Made by a program: the position numbers and the translations under genes. This document shows, one piece after another, positions 12,401 through 24,900 of a stretch of 64,000 nt of DNA. Below the pieces are notes generated by a model, which was not told where the DNA came from, did no database searches, and saw nothing but the letters and a program-made list of their open reading frames with translations. Where the stretch lies: NCBI RefSeq assembly GCF_905220415.1, contig NC_059549.1:10292001-10356000 (forward strand), read 5' to 3'. Numbering within the stretch: position 1 is the first letter of the stretch; each line of letters opens with the position of its first letter. The DNA comes from Colias croceus. Its lineage: Eukaryota > Arthropoda > Insecta > Lepidoptera > Pieridae.

Positions 12401-12956
12401 AATGGAACAGATCAACATACGACTTATGATTTGGTATATAAAACCGAGTCAAGAAGTGTTTGAGCATTTCAAAATTTGAACCGTTACTGAGTCGAGTTCG
12501 TCTAGTCTAGGCGGATTTAGCAATGTATGGAACATTATACCTAACTATAATATGTTTGTGTACGGAGCCAACAAATACTGTAGTGATTACGAAAAATTAA
12601 TCTACGTTACTTAATATACAGTTTCGTTTTGTCGGATCAAATAAAGCTGTAATTTTGATAATATAAATGAATCTGATCAACATACGACTTTGGATTTGGT
12701 ATATAAAACGGAGCCAACAAGTGTTTATGGGTTTCTGAATTTCGGCCGTTACGGAGTCGATTCAGTTCGAGATCTTAGCAATAAAAATGTTGAGTATATC
12801 AATTTCTCCATGAATACGTTTGGCAACATCGCCCAAAAATTTGCGCCGTTGCCACTCCGGGGAAGATCTATGCAACCGGAGTCGAGTAATATTGGGGTAA
12901 AGGTGGAGTCAGGAATGCACGAGAGTCGGGCTGGATCAACTTAGTGCCCAAGTTGG

Positions 12957-12997
<41 letters not shown>

Positions 12998-15900
12998 GAA
13001 TAGAATTTTTACGATGCGCGCGCACACCGACACCTAAATTTAACAGCATGAAGTTAGTTCTAGGTGGTATGAAAATTGATAACTATGTTCAAGTTGTATA
13101 TTCTAGTATTTTTTTCCATACGCCAAAGAAGTATAACTTCTAATGCGTGTACATAAGTACACACACTTTTTTTTAATAGATAGAGTGAATGAAGAAAAAG
13201 GTTTATATGCATAATGTATTAGATTTTAGACCCAGCGGACGAGGCCGCGGGCGGAAAGCTAGTATATTATAAAATTTACCAGTACCGTTTAAGTTTAGCT
13301 TAAATCAATATACATAAAAGAAAGTCGTGTTATTATAGTACAAATAACTCAAGAACGATTGGAGTAAAATTTCAAGGTCCCGTCATGTCAATACCGTTAC
13401 GAGTAAGGCGACGACTTTGGTATCATTGAATCTTGCCAGTTTCATTTCTGACACACACGCTCTTTTTTCTGTAATTTCTTTTGTTTGCATATAGAAAGAA
13501 CATAGCACAGAATTATGTAGTTAAATTATTATAATTAAACGCTCTTAAAAGTTTAAGATATTTAATTTCGGCCGCTTCCTTTGTACAGTGGTTGACACGT
13601 GAGCGTGAGCACCGTGAGCACCGAGGGGTCCTGGGTTCGATTCCCAAAGAAAAAAAAATGTCTCGGTCTGGCAGGACACAGAAGGCTGATCGCCTACTTG
13701 TCCCTAAAGAAAATCGATCAGTGAAACAGATGTATAATGCATCTGGCCCTTACCCCACTAGGGGACATGGGACTTCACGTTTAACAGTTTATGAACTACT
13801 CCCATACCTTCATCTGGCTGCGTTTCCATCGACTCCAGGGCCACATTGATATCCTTCTGCAGCAGAAACACCGCATGGCTGGTCGCGTGTTTCGGGAACT
13901 TGTCCTTAAAGTACAGCAGGCACTCGTGGGCTTCTCTAGCTCGCTTGAGGTCCATCAGACCCTTTGCGAGACGGAAGTGAGACTTCACGTGGTTGGCGTC
14001 CAGTTTTATTGCCTTGTAGCAGTCTCGGATCGCCGCGTATGTATCGCCGGACCTTGGAATTCAAATTCAAAATAAACAAGAATTGATTTCATTACATAGT
14101 ATAAAACAAAGTCGTTTTCTCTGTCCCTATTTCCCTATGTCTCTTAGTATGCTTAAATCCTTAAAACTACGCAACGGATTTGGATGCGGTTTTTTTAATA
14201 GAGTGATTCAAGAGGAAGGTTTTAGTATATAATTTATTAGGTTTTAGACAAAGCGGGCGAAGCCGCGAGTGGTAAGCTAGTATTTTATAAAATACCCTCG
14301 TAAAATCAAACAACTAAATGGGCTGCTGTACTGTTTTTACATCTGTCAACAAGTATGTTGTCTAGAATATGGCAAGTTTTTTTCAATTACTCTTCTTCTT
14401 TGTCTTGACTGGGAATCGAACCCAGTACCACATTTATACCACTTTAACCAAGGTACCAAAACAATATATGAGGTATTTTAATTTTTAAGCTTTCTTTCGC
14501 TTATAAATATTTTGAAAAAACATTTCAAATAAATTACAAGTAATAAAAAACACTCACCATCCCCTCCTCATAAGCGCGGCCGCTCTGTTCGAATACAAAA
14601 TGGCGCAGTTCGGACACTCCGATATGGCGACATTGTACAATTCCACTGCGGCTGAATAATTGCTCCTGTTTACTAGCTCGTTGGCCTAAAAAGTGAAGAA
14701 AATATAAGAATCAACAATCAAAATTGATTCATAATCCATTGATATAGGGTTCATTATCGTGTTGTATAAGCGGAAAATCGAGAAACAATGGATATCAAAC
14801 AAAACTGATACTTCTTACTATGGTCATAAAGTTTATATTTGATATAGACTTTACACGGAAACAAAATACATATTGGCATTCAATACATTTTCAATGTTTT
14901 TTTTGCCAGAGCAAGCAAAGTGTGCTATCTAAAATGGTCACCAAAAAAAAAATTAATTTTTAGTTGATAATAATATTTAAAAGTGAAATATTTAACAAAA
15001 ATAGCAGAAATAAATAATTCTCTCACCATTTCCTTCATCTGTTGCACTTTTTCCGGCAACTGTTGATCCACGGTACCGTTGCTGCCTTCAATAACGGTAC
15101 CGTTATTGGTACCGTTTTTGGTATCACTTGTACCGTTTTTGGTGTCGTTTTTCGTACCATTCTTGGCTTCACCCTCGCGGTACCCGTGATTGTGTTGGAT
15201 TATGAAACTCTCTACGAATACTGGCCGCCTGGCTGAGTTTATGTCGTATAAGTATATCTAAAAATATTACATACATTAAGAGGGCTTATTCAATTTAACG
15301 CAAGTCAAAATCTCCGCGATCTATTACGATAGATCGCGGCTTGCGCTATCCTTTTACTATGAACAGCATAGGTCCACAGGAGAGCGCCGAGCAACATGTC
15401 CTCTCTCTGGAAAGGCTCGCTGCCGACTGATTTTAATCGGGTCGCGCGCAGTGTTTTATAGTACTTTAAAAAAAATTGTAGAAAAATAATAGAGGTACCT
15501 TAGTTGATTTTTTAAATTTTATCTTATAAGTAAGACGTTCTTTTATTGCAATATGTAAAAATTATATTAAACTAAGTCAAATATCTTGCTGAAAATAATC
15601 ATTTTGTCGACTATAATTTCTAAAAAAATTCACATTGTTCGGATTTTAATTTCGTAAGTTAGGAGTCCAAAATAAAAAAATCTTTTAACTAACTATTTTA
15701 ATAAGGATTTTTGCAGTTAGTTAAAAAAAATTGTGTGTTAGATCTGTCAGCGATTTCAGATATTTTTAGCTTCGAAATTGACACTAAAAGCGAAATCAAG
15801 TAATCATCGGCTCAGTTATCTTGATGGTATTCACAAATACTGTATTAATTGAAAAAAACTCTTAACTAACTATATAGACAATAAAATTTCCTAAAATTAT

Positions 15901-18900
15901 TAGTAATTCATATGTTTGTAAGATAAGTGGTTGATGGACAATCTGGTTTGAAAAATCACATATTTGAGCCAAACAGCGCACGGACCGCGTACACGGCCTT
16001 AATTCTCTGTCAACTTTATGGTTAGGGAGCCAGGTGCAAATTTGGTTAATTATTTCCTCTCAAGAGATAATTCGTCAGACGCATCAGAGTATAGTATTAT
16101 AAAGCCTCGTGAACGTCAGCTGGCGCTCGGTTGGGGGGGGGGGGGGGGTGAGCGGTTGTAGTCTCCCACGCACGTAGGAAAAAAAAATACATTCATTCAT
16201 TTCCTCTCAGCTAAAAATTTGTCAAATTGTAGCTAACCCAATATCTCAACGAAAAAAAATAATCAGCTGGTTACAACATGGTGTATTATACGTCAGCTGG
16301 TGTCTGTGGACCATTAGACGTCGACAATAAAAGATTCCAAATAAAAATATTTTGTATATTATTCTAGTGACTTATATACCTTCATATCAAACTTTATGGA
16401 AACGTTTTTAACCGACTTCAAAAAAAAGGAGGAGGTTATCAATTCGGCCGGTATATTTTTTTTATTTTTTTTTATTTTTTATGTATGTACACCGATTACT
16501 CCGAGGTTTCTGAACCGATTTACGTGATTCTTTTTTTGTTCGATGCGGGATGGTGTCGAATTGGTCCCATAAAAATTTTATTCGGATAGGCCCAGTAGTT
16601 TTTATTTTATGAGCATTTTTGTCTGTAGGTATTTGTAAATTTTGCAAGTGCAAGTTTGAAGTCGGTTGTTTTTAACGCAGTTATCACTTGTTTGTGTTTA
16701 AAGTTACAACATTCAATGAAATTATAGCTTAGATTGTGAAAAAAAGTAAAAATGAGCGATATTATATATGTACATTTTAAAGTATAACATTTATAATTAT
16801 TTAATTTATCACTAAAATACGTAAATTAAAATAACTAACTTGTTCAGATCCCAAATTGACGAGCAACTCGTTCCCATCGTGGCTGAAAGCGATGTACGTG
16901 ACCGCTTTCTTTGGATACGTGTGGTCGTTCGGCTCCATTGATAAGTGACCTGCAAAATTGGGTAAAATTAAAATTCTTCAAAAAGCGTTTATTCTGCTAT
17001 TATTAAATATATCAAATATAAAAAGAATATCGATGGTTCACGACGAATACTCATTCAACACAAAACTGCACAAATAATGAATAGCTACAGTTTAATACGC
17101 CTAATCCATACTAATATTATAAATGCGAAAGTAACTAACTATGTCTGTCTGTCTGTTACTCAATCACGCCTTAACTACTGAACCATTTTGCATGAAATTT
17201 GGTATGGAGATATTTTGATACCCGAGAAAGGGCATAGGATAGGTTTTGTCCCGGAAATTCCACGGGAACGGGAACTATGCGGGTTTTTCTTTGACAGCGC
17301 GGGCGATGCCGCGGGTGGAAAGCTAGTCTTTTTATAATATCTAAAAAACAAGAGTTTTTAACAATTCTCAGTAACTCTTACTTCTTTCTCTATTTCTATA
17401 TCTCTCTCTCTTCTACCATATATTTCTATAATTATATTTACTTTTCTATATCAATACTAGCTTTCCGCCGGCGGCTCCGCCCGCGGTTTCAAAGAAAAAC
17501 TCGCATAGTTCCCGTTCCCGTGGAAATTCCGGGATAAAACCTATCCTATATTACGCATGGATAATGTAGCTTTCGAATGGTGAAAGAATTTTTAACATCG
17601 GTCCAGTAGTTTATGAGCCTATTAATTACAATCAAACAAACAAACAAAGTTTTCCTCTTTATAATATTAGTGTAGATATCTCTCTCTCCAACTGTCTGTC
17701 TTTCTCCTTCAATCTCTTCTATATTCCTCTCTCTCTCCAACCATCTCTTTCTCCTCCCATCTCTATCTCACTCACCAGGCGCAAAGTACTGCACAGCCGC
17801 TCTCGGTATATTGTTGTCGGGATCGCCGTGTCCCGCGCGGGAACATCGCACGTTCTGCCGCTCCCACATCAGCCGAGACATTGGCGCGTTCATTTGGAAG
17901 TCCTGTAAAATGTTATTTTTGTTAAGGGGAAGCTCCCTAAATTTTATGTGAATTTGCATTAATATTCTGAAACAGGCACACATACAATCAACAATACAAG
18001 ACAGTTACGTAATTGTAACATTTTCGCTCGATTCATTTTTTATTCAAAAATTATGCCTTTTTTAAGGATTATTACATTTTTTTTTAAGATTTACTTGGAC
18101 TTTATGTCTAAAATAAATGTTAACAGTAAGAAAATAGAGTTTACTATCGAACCCCAAGATATTTTTTCTCTAGATCAATTATTACTTTAGTTATAAACGA
18201 AATAAGACTTGAGACTTACTTTTCGAGCTCGAACGCGATCAAAGAGCGCACGCGAAATTCAACTTTATTACGGCTGTATTAGCGTCTAGTACCGTTACCG
18301 GTCTCTCAGTGCCAGAAATGAGAAAGAGAGCCTCCTCTTAAATATGTTTGTTAGTATTAGGACCGATTTCAATTCTTGGTTAAAACTTATCCATCTAAGT
18401 ATTAAATAATAATATAAAAAATGTCGCTCTGTAAAATATCAAGTCGATAAACGTTTTCATAAAATGTAATTAGACGAATAAGGTTTAACCAACGATTGAA
18501 ATAGACCCTAAATAGAATATAGTGTGCACATTGGACGAGCGGTGGAATATTGAGAAGATTGTTTAAATACAGAATCAATATTGATACATGACCTCTGTAA
18601 CTTCAAAAAATATATTATGCATTGACATACTATAAACAATTAGATTCACAATCCAAGCGGCGTTGCATAATAAATCTTTGCAATTAACACCTTTTTGCAT
18701 TGAAATAACGTTCAAAGTCCATTGTATACACAAAACTCTGCCCAATACACAGAGGCAGATTTTCTAACAATTTTTTACGCATGTTTTAGGGTCGATTTTT
18801 CAATGCTTGGATAAAACTTATTCGTCGAATAATGTATAAAACTACCATTTTAAAAAAGTATTCTAATTGCCCGTATTTGACAGTTTACGTGACATTTTAA

Positions 18901-21900
18901 TATTATCGTGTTACTTTATTGGACGGATAAGTTTTATCCAAGCATTGAAAAATCGGCCCTTAAATAAATAAAACACCTCGCTCACCGCATCACCAACCTG
19001 CAATCTGCCCAGCTTGATCATCCTCGTATCGTACAATCTCACATAGAAGTCGTTAGCTCCAACTGCCAACTGGTATGGGCGACGTGGGTTCACAGCCACG
19101 CACTTTGCCTCCGCGTACCGGCCCATGTGGTTGAGCAGATTTACGAGAACGTTTGCGCAATCCGAGTTGCAACGGTGCGGCATGCGCAGATCGTGCTGGC
19201 TGTCGTCAAAAATGAAGCATGATTTTACTTTTTTTCTGAATTAAGATTGATTTGATTACGGTTAGAGAAAGCTTATCTATACTAATATAATGAAGAGTTT
19301 GTTTGTTTGAACGCGCGAAACTCGGGAACTTCTGGTCCGATTACAAAAATTCTTTCGGTGTTAGATAGCCCATTTATCGAGGAAGGTATAGCCTCTTCGA
19401 TAAATGGGCTAATATCATCTCGCTAAGACCAGCAGGAGCACAGATATTTTTGTCATTAAAAAGGGAGTGCCAATATTTACGGATTGAGAAAGTAACGCAA
19501 ACCTTTAGTTTTGGGATTGATATCTAAATAGGAACAAATTTAGTGCAATAAACACTAACACAAATCATATATTGAAATATCATGTAAAATATACCATCCC
19601 GTATATTGGGACCCAACATTATTTCTATGAAAAAATAGTAATTTGGAAATAAACAAGAATGCATAAGGTATTCTATAAATGGAATACAATATACATCCTG
19701 ACAACATTACTGATCGCGCTGATAAGTCCCAAGGCAAAGGTTTCCTATGCACAAAACGTATTTATAAGCACTAGACCTTTGAACTTCAGCATTTAAATAG
19801 AGCTCTTACTTACGTTTGCAAAACGCATTGAAAAATATTCCTTTTAAAATCATAGTTAGTTTTAATACTAAGAAAATACTATAGGCATTTGCGTAGTAAT
19901 ACAAAAATTATAGATAAATAAATCATCGTCATTGGCTGTGCCATTTGTCTGTATAAGTTACATTCTTGCCAAGTATTATCGAAATCCGTTCAGTGGTTTT
20001 CCCATGAAAAACAACAAACATGCATCTATTAAAGGCTTCTGAATTAGGTTTAATTTAAAGTGAATCTATTGAAATCGCGCAATTGAAATGTACACAACAC
20101 TAACCATTGGGTGATTGTAAAATCTGTCAAGGTTTTATTTATTTTTCAATCTAGTATATAGAAGATACTACATAGCCTATTTCTGACCCTCAATCAGTGT
20201 TGATCGTTACTGTGTACTATAATTCGATTAAATCATGCAGCAACAATGAAAGGTCAAATGCCTATCTAGGGCGTATGCAACTAAGGGTTAATGCATGGAT
20301 GACGTCATAATAGCCACACTCAAATGTAAACTTCTAGTTCGCTTTTCACTTTGTTTTATATATATAGTATTCGGATAATAAGTAACCTATAAGAAACTAG
20401 CTTTCCACCCGCAGCTTCGCCCGCGCAGTCAAAAAAAAACCCGCATAGTTCCCGTTCCCGTGGGATTTCCGGAATAAAACCTATCCTATTTCCCGGGGTA
20501 AAAAGTAGCCTATGTCCTTTCTCGGGTATCAAAATATCTCTATAATACCAAATTTCATGCAAATTGGTTCAGTAGTTAAGGCGTGATTGAGTAACAGACA
20601 GACAGACAGAGTTACTTTCGCATTTATAATATTATTTATTTATTTATTTATAACACTTTATTGCACAAACAAAAATTAGGACAAAATAACATTAAAATAC
20701 AAAAGAAAGGCATAGTTTGTACAAGAGGCGGTCTTATTGCTGAGCAGCAATCTCTACCAGGCAACCTGATGGGAAAGGAAATGTATGTCATAAGGCAGAG
20801 CAATATTGTAATGTTATATTTGAAGTTGCTAATATATATTTTTTTTTTTTTTTTTTTTATGTATATTAGTATGGATTTCAAGCTCAACCAGGAAATCAAT
20901 ATTCCTCATTCTATCTTCATCGGCCCTTTTGGGCAGCGTTGGCCGAATAGTGGCAATCACGATAGTGTAGAGGACCTAAATATCTATGATCGGCCATTAT
21001 TGTAGAAGTTTATTTATAATCACCGCAAACATCGACAATCATTTGTTGGGCCAACGCTGCCCATTGTGAAGATGGCCCATTACTTATTTTGTTATTAAGC
21101 TATTTCATAGCTTCTATGGCGGGCCTTGAGCGCGGGGACCGAATCGAGAAATTCCGTAACGAAAAAACCTCACGCTCCCCACTCCGACGGGAGGAGGTGT
21201 GGCTTGCAGGCATAGCATGCAATAGCTTTACCGCGGCAGTCCCCGAGTGCCACACTTGTTTTTTTTTAATTTTTCTGATAACTGGTGTGGCATTACCTGT
21301 TAAAAAATTTCGGCTTGACGTCGACTTCTAGAACACCCTGTATACTGCATATGCCGACATACAATACTTTACAGTTCACAATATCAAAAAACAAAATACT
21401 CTAAACACTCACAGAACCAATCCGTCCTCGCCGGCAGACCACAGCAAGTGTGGTTTGTCCGGTGCAACCGCCAGCCTCTTCACCCTGCCGCTGTGACAAG
21501 CGCACTCTAGTAGAGACGTCCCTCCGCACACGTTGCGCGCACGAACTGATCCGTCCGCCGCGCATGTTGCTACTATGTCCGATGAGAGGAACTGGAAAAG
21601 GCAAAACATTTGTGAGGAATTGATAAATTTGGAGCAATATTGAGTGGATAGTTTTAAAGAATGTGGGTAGATGTATAAAATAGAGTAGATGTAAAAAATA
21701 ACATTTTGCATTCACGCGAATAGACACGTGTGGCTAAATTATCTGATAAGAGGAACTGGAAAATACAAAATATATTTGTTTGAAAAGGTAACTGGTAAAA
21801 ACACAAACATTTATTTATTTTACTGGCTTCTTTCACATGCAATGGATGGAATGAAATGTTTATCATAAAATTAATATGGGTTGAAAAACCAAAAAGTCAG

Positions 21901-24900
21901 AACATTAAATCCACAGTTTTATATACTGCATAAATCATACACCATTTTTCTCTTGAATATATAAAACATGCAGTCAGAAATCTCAAATTCCGGTGGAATT
22001 TATCAATGAGGCAATTAAAATCAAAAACATAATTAAGGTATTATCTGTGCAATTTATAGATATCATTAATGAAGATGTTTCAATTTATTATGTCATATAG
22101 CTGATACAAAACATTTTAATAATTTGTAAACAAAACTTGATGTTTTGATATACTCATGTGTCATACTTATATTTATCAAGAGTACACATTTACACATTAT
22201 CCAATTATGAACTACTAGCTTTCCGGCCGCGGCTTCGCTCGCGTTTTCAAAGAAAAACCCGTTCCCGTAGGATTTTCGGGATAAAACCTATCCTATGTCC
22301 TTTCTCGGGTATCAAAATATCTCTATACCAAATTTCATGCAAATTGGTTCATTATTTAAGGCGTGATTGAGTAACAGACAGACAGACAGACAGAGTTACT
22401 TTAGCATTTATAATATTAGTATGGATGGAAAGCAGAAAATCAATAATAACAAAGAAAATACATAATAAAGGTTAAATTATTTTAATCAAACCAATAGGAC
22501 AAGTATTTTATATATCAAATAGTTTTTATTGAGTCCAATTGAAAAATAATGTTTCCCTTGCACTAGAGTATGCATATACATAAACCAGCTGTGCCGCGTG
22601 GTTTCACCCGCATTGCTCCAGTCCTGTTGGTCTTAGCGTGATGATATATATAGCCTATAGCCTTCCTCGATAAATGGGCTATCTAACACCAAAAGAATTT
22701 CTCAAATCGGACCAGTAGTTCCTGAGATTAGCGCGTCAAACAAACAAACTCTTCAGCTTTATAATATTAGTAAGTATAGATGAGTATATTTTTCTTAGTT
22801 ATTCTAATTCTCTTATCTTATTTTGTGTCTAGATTTGTGTGAAATGTCAAGGATTCTTTTCTTATTGACTAACAAACAACTTCCTAATCTTGATGTTAAT
22901 TTTTATTGTAAATATTTGTATATTTTTATTTCAAAAGGTAGTTGTAAAAGATACAGATAATTTACTAATATTAAAAAACAGTTGCCAAGCAAAATAACAT
23001 AATATGAACAATATTTTTAGGATATGATAACGCCGTCCCGGGAGAATAAAATGATAACTGCAAAAACACATATTCAGGAAAAATAAAAAACCGATAATTG
23101 AATATAACTTGCCAAGCAATAGACGTAGAGAGATAAAAACGGCTCAGTGCTAGCTAATTTTTTAACCTTTTATTATGTTTCAAAATAGTTTTAATAATTT
23201 AATCAGAACTGAAGATAATTAAAATTTAAAAAGTTAGTAGCATAAAGCATTTGACTGATGTCTAGATTTACTAATACACAGTTATCATTAGAACTTTTAT
23301 TTTGGGGTTTTTAATAAAACAATATTAGAGTAATAAACTATTATTATATTAAAAATGAACACAATAAAAAATTAAAAAGTAATAAGAATCAGTCTTCCTA
23401 ATCATCATCGTGATCATAATGTGTACATGGTCATACAAATGATACCCTCACTGGTATCCTCACTGTACCATCACAGTATATATTTAATAATATTTTATAT
23501 GTACACAAAAACGCAGACTTACACACAAGAGTAGGAGATAGACACTGTTATGGCACAAGGAACAGAAATAAAATTGAAATGCCATTTTACCGGTTAGCTA
23601 AAGTTAAAAATTCATTTATGGGTCAAGGTATACTTTTTTACAACAAAATTCCTCATAGTATTAAAGAGTTTAGTAGTGCTAAATTTAAGAATTATGTAAA
23701 AAACGTCTTAGTTCAGAGAGCCTATTACAGCATTAAGGAATATATGGAAGATAAAAACCCATGGAGGGTTGTCGCGTGAGAACCGCAGGACAGTTCTTTG
23801 GCATATTATGATGTACGGTTACTTACATATTTTGTAAAATTAAATTGTAATACTGAAATGATTTAAAAGAGCAACTATGGAGTTTCTTGCCGATTCTTCT
23901 CCATAGATACTGCTTTCCGAATCGGTGGTAAATGATAAAAATATGTATTGACGTTTCAAAAGTGCTTCTCGAAGAAGTCTAATTGAATAAATAAATGTTT
24001 GAGTTTGAGTTTGAAATGGCGCCAAAACATATTTTTACGAGAATAAAATGATGATAAGCATTCGTCATTATTTCGCAGATTCGTTTTTCCGAGAATATTA
24101 TTGTAAAAGTTATTATCACATAAAGAGTAAAGAAACTTTTTCACTATCATTATACTATCTTTTTTTGTTCATTATACTATCTATGTTCTGGGAAAAAGCA
24201 GTGAATAACGTAACGGCACCGGTTTCCGACTAGCCTCCTCTATCCGACCATTTTGATTTTTATTTGATAAAACGTTTAAAATACGCGCGACACTCGTGAA
24301 ACTGAAGGCTTTCGATCCAATCACTTATCGTACGTCATCTGTCCAAAATTGGGTTTCAAATTTTAACCGACATTTCGTCAATCCAAGAAAAGCTAGGCGA
24401 GGGTGTAGTTTGTATTGAATTGAATGCGAAAAAAACATAAAACGGTGAAAATAAACATTTGGATTTTTACGCTAAATACTCTGGTAAGTTTGTGGTTAAT
24501 TTACTTTGAACGTTTTATTGGTGTTTTAAATTATTAATTTTAAAATATACATGCAAAGATAGCGTGTTTTTATAGGTTTTTTTGGACAAATAATTATGGA
24601 CGGAATGAGGAGCTTTTCAAAATAACAACATTCCGAAATCCGACCGAATCGGTCGGTAAACGGAATTTCGCACTTTGTAAAAGAAGGTAATTATCTATTA
24701 TGCATGTTGTTTTGTGGAGGTTTCGTATTAAGTTATTTATTCTAAACGCTATGCTTACATACCACACCTGTATGCGACCAATGCTAACTTTAATGGATTA
24801 TTTGTAATATACGTTTTAACTGACACTCTTTTTTGATTTTTTTGTTATTCATTTACAAAGATCGGTCTGGTTTAAAACCCCTATATTTTACGTTTATGAC

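Noticed and set aside
12690..12944. 84-codon plus-strand frame
   Set aside because: Lies in a repeated region with a TATA-like motif; no homology recognised and no splice or conservation support.
14405..14460. tRNA gene on the minus strand
   Set aside because: B box is present, but acceptor and anticodon arms do not pair; more likely a SINE head.
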